Positions 27,234 to 36,685 of a DNA stretch of 64,000 bases are shown piece after piece. The notes below the pieces were generated by a model. It was not told the origin of the DNA. It ran no database searches and was given only the letters and a program-made list of their open reading frames with translations. Numbering within the stretch: the stretch's first letter is position 1; every line of letters begins with the position of its first letter. A program made the translations under genes and the position numbers. Source of the stretch: Verminephrobacter eiseniae EF01-2 (GTDB lineage: Bacteria > Pseudomonadota > Gammaproteobacteria > Burkholderiales > Burkholderiaceae_C); NCBI RefSeq assembly GCF_000015565.1, contig NC_008786.1, positions 3,286,001-3,350,000 of the forward strand, in the 5' to 3' direction.

Positions 27234-27955
27234 ACGCCCCCATCGTCCAACTGCAAGGGGTGGCCAAGCGCTTTACCCTGCACCACCAAAACGGCATCGA
27301 GCTACCGGTGCTGGCCCGGGTGAACCTGTGCGTACACCCCGGCGAATGCCTGGTGCTCGACGGCCCTTCGGGCATGGGCAAAAGCAGCTTGCTCAAAATG
27401 ATCTACGCCAACTACCTGGCCAACGAGGGCAGCATCACGGTGCGCTCGGCGCAGGGCGCGCTGGTCGATGTGACCCAGGCCACGCCCCGGGCGCTGGTGC
27501 AATTGCGCCGCGACACCATCGGCTACGTCAGCCAGTTCCTGCGCGTGATACCCAGGGTGTCGGCGCTGGACGTGGTGGCCGAGCCGTTGATCGAAGACGC
27601 AGCCGGCGATGCCCGGGCGCAGCAGGCAGCGTATGCGCTGGCCCGCAGTTGGCTGAGCCGATTGCGCATTCCCGAGCGCCTGTGGCCGCTGCCGCCGGCC
27701 ACCTTCTCGGGCGGGGAGCAGCAACGCATCAACATCGCGCGCAACATGATCAAGCCCAAACCGTTGCTGCTGCTCGACGAACCCACGGCATCGCTGGACG
27801 CGGCCAACACCGCGACGGTGCTGGACCTGATCCGCGAAGCGCTGGCGCGCGGCGCCGCGCTGGTCGGCATCTTTCACGACACCCAGGTGGGCGCAGCCGT
27901 GGCCACGCGGCGTGTGAATGTGGCCGACTTCCGGAGTGTCACGCCATGGGCATGA
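27230..27955 (+). CDS. phnL: C-P lyase ABC-type ATPase PhnL
   Basis: A 241-residue ABC protein starting MNAPIVQLQGVAKRFTLHHQ. PhnL takes part with PhnGHI in nucleosidase-type activation of phosphonate. Walker A is GPSGMGKSS, the signature is TFSGGEQQRINIARNM and Walker B is LLLLDEPTASLD; RRDTIGYVSQFLRVIPRVSA is typical of PhnL. Its frame is open far upstream through phnK, but the ATG at 27230 overlapping the phnK stop is clearly the start. Confidence 0.94.
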   Translation: MNAPIVQLQGVAKRFTLHHQNGIELPVLARVNLCVHPGECLVLDGPSGMGKSSLLKMIYANYLANEGSITVRSAQGALVDVTQATPRALVQLRRDTIGYVSQFLRVIPRVSALDVVAEPLIEDAAGDARAQQAAYALARSWLSRLRIPERLWPLPPATFSGGEQQRINIARNMIKPKPLLLLDEPTASLDAANTATVLDLIREALARGAALVGIFHDTQVGAAVATRRVNVADFRSVTPWA

Positions 27956-29106
27956 GCGCAAGCATTTTCAAGAACGCCCGCCTGGTGCTGCCCGGCGAGG
28001 TGGTGCAGGGCAGCCTGCGGGTCGATGGCGGCTGCATCGCGGCGCTCGACGCCGGTGCGACATCGGCGCTGGCGGGCATCGATCTGGACGGCGACTACCT
28101 GTTGCCCGGCCTGGTCGAACTGCATACCGACAACTTCGAGCGCCACCTGATGCCCCGCCCCCAGGTACCCTGGGCCGAACTGCCGGCGCTGCTGGCGCAT
28201 GACGCCGAGATTGCCGCAGCCGGCATCACCACGGTGTTCGATGCGCTGGGGGTGGGCGAGGCCGACGCGGGCGGCCTGCGCAGCCGCCCCTGGAACCGGG
28301 TGCTGGACAGCATCGACACCTGCGCCGAGCGCCGCCTGCTGCGCGCCGAGCACCACCTGCATGTGCGCTGCGAATTGCCGGCGCCCAACACCATCGACCT
28401 GTTCGCGCCCTTCCACGGCCATCCCCGCCTGACACTGATCTCGCTGATGGACCACACACCGGGCCAGCGCCAGTGGGAGAACCTCGCCCAGGCCCGCACC
28501 TACTACACCGGCAGAAAGGGCTGGAGCGACGAGAAGTTCGAGCGCCAGGTGCTGCATGCCGCCACGCTGCAAGAGCGCTACGCCGCGCCGCACCGCGCGT
28601 ACTTCGTCGACTACTGCCGCGCCAACGGCATTGCGCTGGCCAGCCATGACGACACCACCGTCGCGCATGTCGAGCAGGCCCATGCCGAGGGCGCAGCGCT
28701 GTCCGAATTTCCGACCACCCTGGCCGCAGCGCGCGCCGCGCATGAGCGCGGCCTGCTCACCGTGATGGGCGGGCCGAACGTGGTGCGCGGCGGCTCGCAT
28801 TCCGGCAACGTGGCCGCCACGGAACTGGCGCGCGCGGGCTTGCTGGACATACTTTCATCGGACTATGTGCCCGGCAGCCTGCTGGGCGCCGTGCTGCGGC
28901 TGGTGCAGGGCGACATCCTGAGCCTGCCCCGGGCCGTGGCCACCGTCACCCGCAACCCGGCCCGCGCCGCCGGCATGTCCGACCGGGGCGAACTGGCCCC
29001 GGGCCTGCGCGCGGACCTGGTGCAACTGCACATGATCGACCTGCCCGACGGAACCCGGCAGGCGGTGGTGCGCAGCGTCTGGCGCGAGGGGCGGCGCGTG
29101 CTGTAG
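27952..29106 (+). CDS. phnM: Alpha-D-ribose 1-methylphosphonate 5-triphosphate diphosphatase PhnM
   Basis: About 384 residues; an amidohydrolase-fold enzyme that removes diphosphate from the ribosyl triphosphate intermediate. Metal-ligand motifs include [19 protein letters not shown] and [35 protein letters not shown] and [13 protein letters not shown] are strongly PhnM. ATG 27952 overlaps the phnL stop; ATG 27946 would add two residues. It ends the phnGHIJKLM unit. Confidence 0.95.
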   Translation: MSASIFKNARLVLPGEVVQGSLRVDGGCIAALDAGATSALAGIDLDGDYLLPGLVELHTDNFERHLMPRPQVPWAELPALLAHDAEIAAAGITTVFDALGVGEADAGGLRSRPWNRVLDSIDTCAERRLLRAEHHLHVRCELPAPNTIDLFAPFHGHPRLTLISLMDHTPGQRQWENLAQARTYYTGRKGWSDEKFERQVLHAATLQERYAAPHRAYFVDYCRANGIALASHDDTTVAHVEQAHAEGAALSEFPTTLAAARAAHERGLLTVMGGPNVVRGGSHSGNVAATELARAGLLDILSSDYVPGSLLGAVLRLVQGDILSLPRAVATVTRNPARAAGMSDRGELAPGLRADLVQLHMIDLPDGTRQAVVRSVWREGRRVL

Positions 29107-29153
29107 GGCGTGGCGCTGTGGCGCTGTGGCGGCGTTGCGGCACAGGCCATCGA

Positions 29154-29171
29154 CTGTCAACGCATTGTCAC
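29154..29171 (+). promoter_or_regulatory. Candidate Pho box upstream of phnC
   Basis: CTGTCAA-CGCA-TTGTCAC matches the PhoB pattern of two CTGTCAT-like 7-mers separated by 4 bp at 11 of 14 positions. It lies 53 bp before phnC in the 118-bp gap after phnM, suggesting phosphate-starvation control of phnCDE. Confidence 0.5.
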
Positions 29172-29224
29172 GCCCGGCGGCCACACTGCGGTGGTCTGAA
29201 CGACGCCCAGAAAAGGAAAGCACC

Positions 29225-30115
29225 ATGTCTACCGCACTTCATATCCGACAACTGAACAAACACTTTGCCAACGGCAAGCAGGCGCTGCGCGACATCGACC
29301 TGAGCGTGCAGCACGGCGAGATGGTGGCCTTGATCGGCGCCTCGGGCTCCGGCAAATCCACCTTGCTGCGCCATGTGGCAGGTCTGGTGGTGGCCGACGC
29401 GCACAGCCCCTCGCTGATCGAGGTCGATGGCTGCTGCGTGCAGCAAGGCGGGAGCATCCACCGCGACATCCGCAAAGTGCGCTCGCAGGTAGGCTTTGTG
29501 TTCCAGCAGTTCAACCTGGTCGACCGCCTGCCGGTGCTGATGAACGTGCTGGTCGGCCTGCTGCACCGCATGCCCTCGTGGCGCGGCTGGTTGCGCCTGT
29601 TCCGGCCGCAGGAGCGCGCGCTGGCGCTGGAGGCGCTGGCCCGCGTGGGCATTGCCGACTGCCATGCGCAGCGGGCCTCCACGCTGTCGGGCGGGCAGCA
29701 GCAGCGGGCGGCGATTGCGCGCACGCTGGTGCAGGGCGCCAAAGTGGTGCTGGCCGACGAGCCGATTGCATCGCTCGACCCCGAATCCGCGCGCAAGGTG
29801 ATGGAGATCCTGGCGCGCATCAACCGCGAGGACGGCTGCACCGTCATCGTCTCGCTGCACCAGGTGGATCTGGCCATCAAATACTGCCCGCGCGTGGTCG
29901 CACTGCACCACGGCCAGGTGGTGTACGACGGCCCTTCGGCCGCGCTGACACCCGCGCTGCTGCGCAGCCTGTACGGCGTGCAGGCCGACGAGATCCTGGC
30001 AGACGCAGCGCCGGCAGCCGTTCCTGCGCCCATGTCGCCCCTATCGCCCCCATTGCCCCCATCGCCGATCACGCCGCTGCCGCAGTTCGCGCCGGCGATG
30101 GCCCGGGCCGCCTGA
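29225..30115 (+). CDS. phnC: Phosphonate ABC transporter ATP-binding protein PhnC
   Basis: A 296-residue ATPase of the phosphonate importer. Walker A is GASGSGKST, the signature is [16 protein letters not shown] and Walker B is [32 protein letters not shown] and [18 protein letters not shown] are PhnC-specific. A ribosome-binding site (AAAGGAAAG) precedes ATG 29225. The last 40 or so residues are an unusual proline-rich tail ([18 protein letters not shown]) encoded by short repeats; normal PhnC ends soon after the LYG motif. Confidence 0.95.
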   Translation: MSTALHIRQLNKHFANGKQALRDIDLSVQHGEMVALIGASGSGKSTLLRHVAGLVVADAHSPSLIEVDGCCVQQGGSIHRDIRKVRSQVGFVFQQFNLVDRLPVLMNVLVGLLHRMPSWRGWLRLFRPQERALALEALARVGIADCHAQRASTLSGGQQQRAAIARTLVQGAKVVLADEPIASLDPESARKVMEILARINREDGCTVIVSLHQVDLAIKYCPRVVALHHGQVVYDGPSAALTPALLRSLYGVQADEILADAAPAAVPAPMSPLSPPLPPSPITPLPQFAPAMARAA

Positions 30116-30156
30116 CCGGCCCGTTCACTTCTTCCACCCGTTTTTGGAGTTCCCTC

Positions 30157-31101
30157 ATGTTCAAGCAACTGGGCGCCGCCTTGGCCGCCACCCTGACCAT
30201 GGGTCTGTCTGCGGCCCAGGACATCACTTTCAGCTTCATTTCCACCGAAGCCTCGCAAAACATCAAAGCCGACTGGCAGCCCCTGCTGGACGACATGGCG
30301 CGGCAGACCGGCCTCAAAGTCCACGCCTTTTTCTCCCCCGACTACGCCGGCATCATCGAAGGCATGCGCTTTGGCAAGGTGCAGGCGGCCTGGCTGGGCA
30401 ACAAATCGGCAATGGAGGCCGTGGACCGCGCCAACGGCGAGGTGTTCGCCCAGATGGTCAACGCCGATGGCACGCAGGGCTACTACTCGCACCTGATCGT
30501 GCACAAAGACAGCCCCTGCAACACGCTGGACGACGTGCTGAAAAACGCCCGCTCGCTCAGCTTTGGCAATGGCGACCCGAACTCCACCTCGGGCTATCTG
30601 GTGCCGGGCTACTACGCCTTCGCGCTGAACAAGTTCGACCCCAAGACGCATTTCAAGATCGTGCGCAGCGCCAACCACGAAACCAACGCCCTGGCCGTGG
30701 TCAACAAGCAGGTCGATGTGGCCACGAACAACAGCGAGAACCTGGAAAAGATCAAAGAGCGCTATCCCGAGAAGTTCAAGGACATCAAAGTCATCTGGAC
30801 CTCGCCGCTGATCGCGCTCGACCCGCTGGTCATGCACAAGGGCCTGGCGCCGGCCACCAAGGCCAAGATCAAGGACTTTTTCTACAACTACGCCAAGACC
30901 GATGCGCGCGAGAAAGAGATCGTGATGAAGCTGTCCAAGCTGTCGGGCTTCAAGCCGTCGAGCAACGCGCAGCTCACACCCATCCGCCAGCTGACCCTGT
31001 TCGGCAAGCGCAACAAGATCGAAGCCGACACCACGCTGACCGAGGCCGACAAGAAAACCCGGCTGGCCGAGATCGACCAGCAACTGGCCGCGTTGCAGTG
31101 A
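30157..31101 (+). CDS. phnD: Phosphonate ABC transporter substrate-binding protein PhnD
   Basis: A 314-residue periplasmic receptor. A signal peptide [21 protein letters not shown] precedes [20 protein letters not shown]. PhnD hallmarks are [36 protein letters not shown] and [20 protein letters not shown]. The reading frame is open far upstream, but only ATG 30157 gives a signal peptide; GGAG lies upstream of it. It delivers phosphonates to PhnE/PhnC. Confidence 0.95.
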   Translation: MFKQLGAALAATLTMGLSAAQDITFSFISTEASQNIKADWQPLLDDMARQTGLKVHAFFSPDYAGIIEGMRFGKVQAAWLGNKSAMEAVDRANGEVFAQMVNADGTQGYYSHLIVHKDSPCNTLDDVLKNARSLSFGNGDPNSTSGYLVPGYYAFALNKFDPKTHFKIVRSANHETNALAVVNKQVDVATNNSENLEKIKERYPEKFKDIKVIWTSPLIALDPLVMHKGLAPATKAKIKDFFYNYAKTDAREKEIVMKLSKLSGFKPSSNAQLTPIRQLTLFGKRNKIEADTTLTEADKKTRLAEIDQQLAALQ

Positions 31102-31142
31102 AACACCCTCCCGAGACATTTTCGACACCCACAGGTACCCCC

Positions 31143-31943
31143 ATGTCCTCTGCCCCGAACCCCTTGGCGCTGGCCCAGACCGCCATCCCCCGGCACAGCC
31201 TGGGCTGGTACCTGTGCTGGGGCCTGTTGCTGGTGCTGCTGGCCGCGTCCTGGAAAGGCGCCGACATGCGCCCGCTGGATCTGCTGGGCGACTCGGGCAA
31301 CATGGTGCGCTACGCGGCCGAGTTCTTTCCGCCCAATTTCTCACAGTGGCAGTTGTACCTGCAAGAGATGCTGGTCACGCTGCAAATCGCGCTGTGGGGC
31401 ACGGCCCTGGCGGTGCTCACGGCCGTGCCGTTGGCCTTGCTGGCATCGTCGAACATCGTGCCCTGGTGGATCTACCAGCCGGTGCGCCGGGTTCTGGACG
31501 GGTTTCGCGCGATCAACGAAATGGTGTTTGCGATGCTGTTCGTGGTGGCCGTGGGTCTGGGGCCTTTTGCCGGGGTGCTGGCGCTGTGGATACATACCTC
31601 GGGAACGCTGGCGAAACTGTTTTCCGAGGCCGTCGAGGCCACGGACCCGCAACCGGTCGAAGGCATACGCGCCACCGGAGCGAGCGCGCTGCACGAAATC
31701 ATCTACGGCGTGATTCCGCAGGTGATGCCGCTGTGGATCTCATTCACCTTGTACCGCTTCGAGGCCAACGTGCGCTCGGCGTCGGTGGTCGGCATGGTCG
31801 GGGCAGGGGGCATCGGCGTGGTGCTGTGGGAGATCATTCGCGGCTTCCAGTACGCCGAGACCTGCGCCGTGATGCTGATCATCGTGGTCAGTGTGAGCGC
31901 CATCGATCTGGTCTCGGCGCGCATCCGCAAGGCATTGATTTGA
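31143..31943 (+). CDS. phnE: Phosphonate ABC transporter permease PhnE
   Basis: A 266-residue inner-membrane permease starting [20 protein letters not shown], with a first membrane segment [16 protein letters not shown] and several more. The permease EAA-loop region reads [20 protein letters not shown], and the C-terminal part [20 protein letters not shown] is typical of PhnE. A single PhnE is present. It is the last phn gene; phnF, phnO and phnP are not seen. Confidence 0.94.
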   Translation: MSSAPNPLALAQTAIPRHSLGWYLCWGLLLVLLAASWKGADMRPLDLLGDSGNMVRYAAEFFPPNFSQWQLYLQEMLVTLQIALWGTALAVLTAVPLALLASSNIVPWWIYQPVRRVLDGFRAINEMVFAMLFVVAVGLGPFAGVLALWIHTSGTLAKLFSEAVEATDPQPVEGIRATGASALHEIIYGVIPQVMPLWISFTLYRFEANVRSASVVGMVGAGGIGVVLWEIIRGFQYAETCAVMLIIVVSVSAIDLVSARIRKALI

Positions 31944-32006
31944 GGCAACGGCCCGGATGCCACGCCCACGCGCCGCAGGCCATCCTCCATCGATCCATCA
32001 CACCAC

Positions 32007-32027
32007 CTCGGCGCTGGCAACGCCGAG
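32007..32027. terminator. Hairpin between convergent phnE and GntR genes
   Basis: A perfect 7-bp stem CTCGGCG/CGCCGAG with a 7-nt loop lies between the convergent stops of phnE and the GntR gene. There is no T-run, so a bidirectional terminator is only possible. Confidence 0.3.
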
Positions 32028-32120
32028 TGCTTGCAAGACGAGTTCGGCTACGCGCGCAGACGATCGGTGAGCGGTGAGCGCCCGGCCGTCGAGCGGTCAG
32101 GCGCGCAGGGAGACCGGCCA

Positions 32121-32828
32121 TCAGCCGTGCCCGGACGGCAAGCCGGGCTCTTCGCTGCCCGGGGATTTCTCTTCGAGCATGCGAATGGCGGCCTTCTCTG
32201 CGTTTGCCACATGCAGTCGCGCTGCGGCTTCTGCAGCATCGGCATCACGCGCTTTCAATGCCTTGAAGAGGGCGTCGATTTCCTTGAGACTCGACGGCAG
32301 CCGATCGGGATGCATCAGCGAAGTGGCGCGCAAGAGATTGATGCGCGAATACATGCTGGTCAGGATTTCCTTGACCAGCACGTTGCCGCAGTTGTCCAGC
32401 AGGATGTCGTAGAGATGGGTCTTGGCGGCCAGCACGCCGGGCTGATCGCTGGCAAGGGCCGCAGCCCGCAACTTCTTGGCGCCATCGCCGAATCGTGCGA
32501 TGGCGGCGTTGTCCGCGCGCTTGGCAAATTCACGGGCGGCAAAGCCTTCGAGCAGCCCGCGAATCGCATACAGATCGGAGGCTTCGCGCCTGGACATGAC
32601 TGCGACCATCGGCCCCTTGTGGGGCACGGTGCGCACGAGCTTTTCGGCTTCGAGGCTGCGCAGGGCTTCGCGCACCGAGGTGCGGCTGACGTCGAGCGAT
32701 TCACACAGTTCGCGCTCCACGAGCCGGGCCCCGGGAGCCAGGCGGCCGGACATGATGGCCTGGCGCAGCACGTTCTCGATATGGTGCCGCAGCGATTCTG
32801 GCCGTACCAATTCCATCCCGGCTGCCAT
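32121..32828 (-). CDS. GntR-family regulator with FCD domain
   Basis: A 235-residue FadR/GntR-type regulator. The winged helix is at LRQAIMSGRLAPGARLVERELCESLDVSRTSVREALRSL (shown as a region covering residues 21-59), followed by the FCD effector domain with SDLYAIRGLLEGFAAREFA and an all-helical C-terminus with the expected acidic/His ligands (THLYDILL, RLHVANAEKAA). Such proteins respond to small organic acids. It sits at the downstream end of the minus-strand catabolic cluster 33-37.5 kb and is its likely regulator. Confidence 0.88.
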   Translation of the reverse strand: MAAGMELVRPESLRHHIENVLRQAIMSGRLAPGARLVERELCESLDVSRTSVREALRSLEAEKLVRTVPHKGPMVAVMSRREASDLYAIRGLLEGFAAREFAKRADNAAIARFGDGAKKLRAAALASDQPGVLAAKTHLYDILLDNCGNVLVKEILTSMYSRINLLRATSLMHPDRLPSSLKEIDALFKALKARDADAAEAAARLHVANAEKAAIRMLEEKSPGSEEPGLPSGHG

Positions 32829-32865
32829 GATTTTTTCTCGTCTGACGATGAGACAATTAGACAGG

Positions 32866-33077
32866 CCATCATACGACAGTCTGCTGCGGCTACGGCTCGG
32901 CTGCCCGCTTCGGCCAGCGCTGCCGCGAGCATCGGCGCCGCCATTGCCGCGCCGTGGAGCCCGGTGGTGCGGACGATCTCCAGCACCTCCGGCGCCATAC
33001 AGGCCCCATGGCCCCGGACGAATGCATCTTTGGCGCGTTGCTGTTCAGGCGACAAGGCCAGCGCCGCCTCTTGCGTA
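32866..33077 (-). pseudogene. Coding-like fragment of an unrecognised gene
   Basis: Directly after the cupin stop, another minus-strand frame reads AVRAFSDTQEAALALSPEQQ and continues RAKDAFVRGHGACMAPEVLE and TGLHGAAMAAPMLAAALAEA before degenerating. The composition is protein-like, but there is no start codon at its beginning and I do not recognise the family. It looks like the tail of a deleted gene. Confidence 0.4.
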
Positions 33078-33485
33078 TCAGAGAAGGCGCGGACTGCCCG
33101 TGCCGGCGGCCTTGCGATAGACCTCTTCCAGGACTTCTTCGGCCCAGTGGGTGGTGCCCAGAGAAGTGGCTGTGTGGACCATCAGCGTGTCGCTGCCCGC
33201 GCCATGCCAATGGCGCTCGTTGGCGCCGATCCAGACGACATCTCCGGTGCGGATGGTCTGTGGCGCCTCTCCGTCGAGGCAGACAAAACCGCTGCCGGAT
33301 GTCACCTGCAGGATCTGGCCCTGCTCATGCGTGTGCCAGAACGTGCGCGCACCTGGCGTGAAACACACGCTGTTGACCGTCACCTTGTCGATGGTGGGCA
33401 TCATCGGATCGGCCCACACGACGCCGCTGAACGTCGCGGACCGGCGCTCCGACACCGTGCCGGCCCTGCCTTGGAATACTTTCAT
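33078..33485 (-). CDS. Cupin-domain protein
   Basis: A 135-residue single-cupin protein. Motif 1 is FTPGARTFWHTHEQGQILQV with metal-ligand histidines and a glutamate; motif 2 is GDVVWIGANERHWHGAG. It ends EEVYRKAAGTGSPRLL. Small cupins of this type, similar to those beside carboxymuconolactone decarboxylases, often accompany ring- or hydroxyacid-degradation genes. Its start (ATGA) overlaps the TGA of the broken dehydrogenase upstream. Metal and substrate are unknown. Confidence 0.85.
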   Translation of the reverse strand: MKVFQGRAGTVSERRSATFSGVVWADPMMPTIDKVTVNSVCFTPGARTFWHTHEQGQILQVTSGSGFVCLDGEAPQTIRTGDVVWIGANERHWHGAGSDTLMVHTATSLGTTHWAEEVLEEVYRKAAGTGSPRLL

Positions 33486-34121
33486 TGCATCGCTCCTGTT
33501 TTGAGGTCTTTTGCACCCGCCAATCGGATGCCACCCGACATGTCGCCGATGGCATCGACGACGCGAACTTGCCAACGGGCCCGAAGCGTTCAGCGACGCC
33601 ACGCCCAGTTCGCGCACGAGGTCGATGTACAGCACCCGATCCTTGGTCATCCGTTTGCTGGTGAGCCCGCCCTCCAGATAATCGCCATCGACGATCTTCG
33701 GAAAGCGATTCAGTGTCACGAAGTTCACGCCGCTGCTGCTGTTGAGAACATCGGGCAGCACATGCAGATCGAGCCCTGCCTTCTTGCCCGCCACCATCAC
33801 CTCTGCCGTTGCGGCCAGGGCCGCTGCGTTCAAAAAGTTGTTCAGCAGCTTGGTGGTCTGCCCGGCGCGGGAAGTGGCGAGCACACCTTCGGCGCCTTCG
33901 ACCACGGCTTCGACCACATGGCTGTCGGGCAGCGAAAGCAGCACTACATCGGCGAAGGCGACGACATCTCGCACGCCAGCGGCCGTTCGCGCCCCCGCTG
34001 CCGCCGCGCGCTCCGGTGCGGTGTCCAGGCCCAGCACCTCGATGCCTGCATCGACGAGGCGCCGCGCGATCCGCCCGCCCATGTGGCCCAGGCCGATGAA
34101 GCCCAACTGCCGTGTGTTCAT
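33482..34121 (-). pseudogene. 3-hydroxyisobutyrate dehydrogenase-like gene with internal deletion and frameshift
   Basis: The N-terminus is intact (MNTRQLGFIGLGHMGGRIAR, DVVLLSLPDSHVVEAVVEG), but VEGAEGVLATSRAGQTTKLL joins directly to the second domain. About 75 residues, including the substrate-binding DxPVSGG region, are missing. Near the end, LNASGPLAS runs into a wrong frame, while the true C-terminus (IGDMSGGIRLAGAKDLKTGA) lies in another frame and ends at the TGA overlapping the cupin start. The enzyme cannot be functional. A related intact gene lies at 34748-35653. Confidence 0.85.
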
Positions 34122-34152
34122 GGTGCCGGTCTTGCGCCGAAAACTGCGCCGT

Positions 34153-34479
34153 TCAGCGCAGGGCCGAATAGCTGGTCGGCGTCAGAAAATGGTTCTCGAT
34201 GCGCTCCACGATCGCTTGCGTCGCTTCGCTTTCGGCACGTTTTGCGATCCACTCGGGATCGGCCTGAAAGGCGTTCCATCTGGTTTCGCGCTCGGCCAGG
34301 CTCTCCCATTGGAGGAGATAGGTCAGCGCATGGTTGCTCGGTCCGGCCAAGGTGGTCCAAAAGCCGATCTGCACGATGCCGTGCTTTTCGAAGAAGCCCA
34401 GCGTGCTCTTGATGAACCGGTCGTGCAGCGCAGGAAGTCTGCCCGGCAAGCAATGGTAGATACGCATTTCGACGATCAT
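34153..34479 (-). CDS. NIPSNAP-family protein
   Basis: A 108-residue ferredoxin-like-fold protein starting MIVEMRIYHCLPGRLPALHD. FFEKHGIVQIGFWTTLAGPS and TYLLQWESLAERETRWNAFQ are typical of NIPSNAP proteins, small dimeric alpha-beta barrel proteins common in catabolic clusters and of poorly known function. It lies between the broken and the intact dehydrogenase genes, in the same direction. Confidence 0.87.
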   Translation of the reverse strand: MIVEMRIYHCLPGRLPALHDRFIKSTLGFFEKHGIVQIGFWTTLAGPSNHALTYLLQWESLAERETRWNAFQADPEWIAKRAESEATQAIVERIENHFLTPTSYSALR

Positions 34480-34561
34480 GCTGATGTCCTGGGTGGAGGG
34501 TTACGGGATACGGATGTTTGTCTTACGATCCGTCAATCATATTCTTTTCATCACAAGGCCG

Positions 34562-34727
34562 CTAGTGTTGTGTCACGGATCAGATGTCGTAGGCTGGGCG
34601 CAGCCATCGGAGCGCAGCGCAAGGCGCATCGCGCAGCCAATACAGAGTGTATTGGCAAGTGATGCAACGCCGCGATGCGCTTCGATGGCCAGCGCAGACC
34701 GACAGATGATCGGTGACGCGACACTAG
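34562..34727 (+). repeat. Dispersed inverted-end element, copy B
   Basis: A 166-bp copy of the element also found at 2874-3034 (opposite orientation) and 58813-58978 (same orientation). It begins CTAGTGTTGTGTCAC and ends GTGACGCGACACTAG, so the termini are inverted repeats with CTAG at both ends. It sits between the NIPSNAP gene and a dehydrogenase gene and encodes nothing recognisable. Confidence 0.87.
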
Positions 34728-34747
34728 GACCGTGCGCACCGCAGACT

Positions 34748-35653
34748 TCACTTCACATGTTGGCGAATCGGCACGCCGCCCCATGTCTCCAGCAGACGCG
34801 CCACATCCGTATAGTCCGCATCCTTGCCATAGACCGCGTTGGTGACGACCAGCATCTCGCGCACAGCCGCGCCGACCACCATCGGCACGCCCAGTGCCTC
34901 GGACTCTTCGAGGCACAGCCGCACATCCTTGCAGGCAAGCCGCGCAGCAAAGCCGATGTTGAAGGTGCCGGTCAGCACCGCCTTCGGAAATTTCTCCATG
35001 GTTGCCGAATTTCGCCCGGAGCCGGCATTGATCACCTCCAGCATCACGCCCGGATCCAGGCCGGCCTTGGCACCCATGGCCATCGCCTCCGACGTGATGG
35101 CCACCGCCGCAGCAGAAAGCAGGTTGTTGGCCAACTTCATGGTCTGACCCAGACCTGGGCCAGCGCCCATGTAGAACAGCCGGCCGAAGTTCTTCAGCAC
35201 CGGAGCAAGCTCGTCGTACAACGGCTGCGGGCAGGCGGTCATCACGGCCAGGGTGCCGCGCTCCGCACCGCCGATGCCGCCGCTGACAGGCGAATCCACA
35301 TAAGCGATGCCGCGCGCGCCAAGCGCCTGGCTTGCAGCCACTGCCGCGCGTGGCCCGATGGTGGACAGGTCGACCACGCACTTGACGCGCTTGCCTTGCA
35401 GCAGGCCGTCTTGCGCCGAGATGACATGCTGCACGGCCGGGCCGTCCGGCAGACTCAGGAAGATGGTCGCTGCCGCGTCGGCAACGTCGAGTGCGCTCGA
35501 TCGCGCCTGCGCGCCGTCGGCCACGGCACGCGCGAGGGCTGCCGCGTCGCGATCGAACACCAGCACCGTGTGGCCCGCGTGCAAAAGGCGCTTGACCATG
35601 GGGCCGCCCATATTGCCGAGGCCGATAAAGCCAAAGGTTTGCTTGCTCATCAT
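34748..35653 (-). CDS. NAD(P)-dependent beta-hydroxyacid dehydrogenase (HIBADH/tartronate semialdehyde reductase family)
   Basis: A 301-residue protein starting MMSKQTFGFIGLGNMGGPMV with the Rossmann glycine motif. The substrate signature is YVDSPVSGGIGGAERGTLAV, and the catalytic-lysine region is GLGQTMKLANNLLSAAAVAI. Length and all domains are complete, unlike the paralogue 0.6 kb downstream. It oxidises a beta-hydroxyacid or reduces a semialdehyde; the exact one is unknown. Confidence 0.92.
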   Translation of the reverse strand: MMSKQTFGFIGLGNMGGPMVKRLLHAGHTVLVFDRDAAALARAVADGAQARSSALDVADAAATIFLSLPDGPAVQHVISAQDGLLQGKRVKCVVDLSTIGPRAAVAASQALGARGIAYVDSPVSGGIGGAERGTLAVMTACPQPLYDELAPVLKNFGRLFYMGAGPGLGQTMKLANNLLSAAAVAITSEAMAMGAKAGLDPGVMLEVINAGSGRNSATMEKFPKAVLTGTFNIGFAARLACKDVRLCLEESEALGVPMVVGAAVREMLVVTNAVYGKDADYTDVARLLETWGGVPIRQHVK

Positions 35654-35693
35654 GATTTCCCGGTTGCCGTGAATGAAGAAGACAGGTGCGTGG

Positions 35694-36665
35694 TCAGCGC
35701 GCTTGCAAGCCGGTGGATTGGGCGATCCCGGCCAGCCGCTTTTGGTCGGTCTGAACGATCTGCCTCAAAGCATCGGAGCCCCGCTCGGATGGGGCAGGAG
35801 CTTGCGCTGCCATCTGCTCCAGGCGCGCCTTGAATTCCGGGCGATCGATGACTCTGGACAGCGCCTCGGACAGCGCCGCCATCACGGCCTTGGGTGTCCC
35901 CTTGGGCGCAAAGACACCGTTCCAGATCGTGAAGTCGAACGCTGGCAGGCCGCCTTCGGCAAAAGTCGGCACGTCGGGCATCTGCGGTATGCGGCGCGGC
36001 GCGGCCAGGGCAATGGCCTTGATGCGTTGGCCCTGATGCAGTTGCATCAGGGTCACGGTCTGGTCGATGATGCCGTCGATGGTGCCGGCCATCAGGTCGG
36101 TGATGGCAGGGCCCGAGCCGCGGTACTGCACCAGTTGACCCGCGCCTTTGGCGAGCAGCAGGAAGAGGGCCTCTGCCAGATGCGATGTGGTGCCCGGGCC
36201 ACCCGAGCCAAGGTCCGGCTTGAGGCTGCCGTCCCGCATGCGCGCCAGCATCGAAGGCAGGCTCGTGATGCCACTGCTGTTGCTGACAGCCAGCACCATG
36301 GGCACTGTTGCGACCTGGCCCACATGCTCGACATCGGACACGGCATCGATGCCGGCCTTGGGGTAGAGCAGCGGGATCAGCACCATCGATGGATTGCTGA
36401 ACATCAGCGTGTATCCATTGGGATCGGCTTTCAGCAAGCGTTGAAAGCCGATCAGGCCGCCGGCGCCCACCACGTTCTCCACGATGACGGGCTGCTTGAA
36501 GTCTGTGGTGAGCGAGGCCGCAACCAGACGGGCCAGCGTGTCGAGCGTGCCCCCGGGCGCGACACCCACGATGATCGTGAGCGGGCGCGAAGGAAATGCC
36601 TGGGCAGATGCCTCTTCAGAAATCAACAGGGTGGCAGCAACGGCCAGGATATGGCGCAACATCAT
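35694..36665 (-). CDS. Bug/TctC-family receptor
   Basis: About 323 residues from ATG 36665; AGGAG lies just upstream, and ATG 36662 is equally good. The signal peptide MMLRHILAVAATLLISEEASAQ leads into FPSRPLTIIVGVAPGGTLD. Further family features are VIVENVVGAGGLIGFQRLLK and DVPTFAEGGLPAFDFTIWNG. It lies in the minus-strand catabolic cluster between the dehydrogenase and a broken SDR gene and probably binds the cluster's substrate. Confidence 0.92.
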   Translation of the reverse strand: MMLRHILAVAATLLISEEASAQAFPSRPLTIIVGVAPGGTLDTLARLVAASLTTDFKQPVIVENVVGAGGLIGFQRLLKADPNGYTLMFSNPSMVLIPLLYPKAGIDAVSDVEHVGQVATVPMVLAVSNSSGITSLPSMLARMRDGSLKPDLGSGGPGTTSHLAEALFLLLAKGAGQLVQYRGSGPAITDLMAGTIDGIIDQTVTLMQLHQGQRIKAIALAAPRRIPQMPDVPTFAEGGLPAFDFTIWNGVFAPKGTPKAVMAALSEALSRVIDRPEFKARLEQMAAQAPAPSERGSDALRQIVQTDQKRLAGIAQSTGLQAR

Positions 36666-36685
36666 TCGTCTCCTTGGGCATTCTT

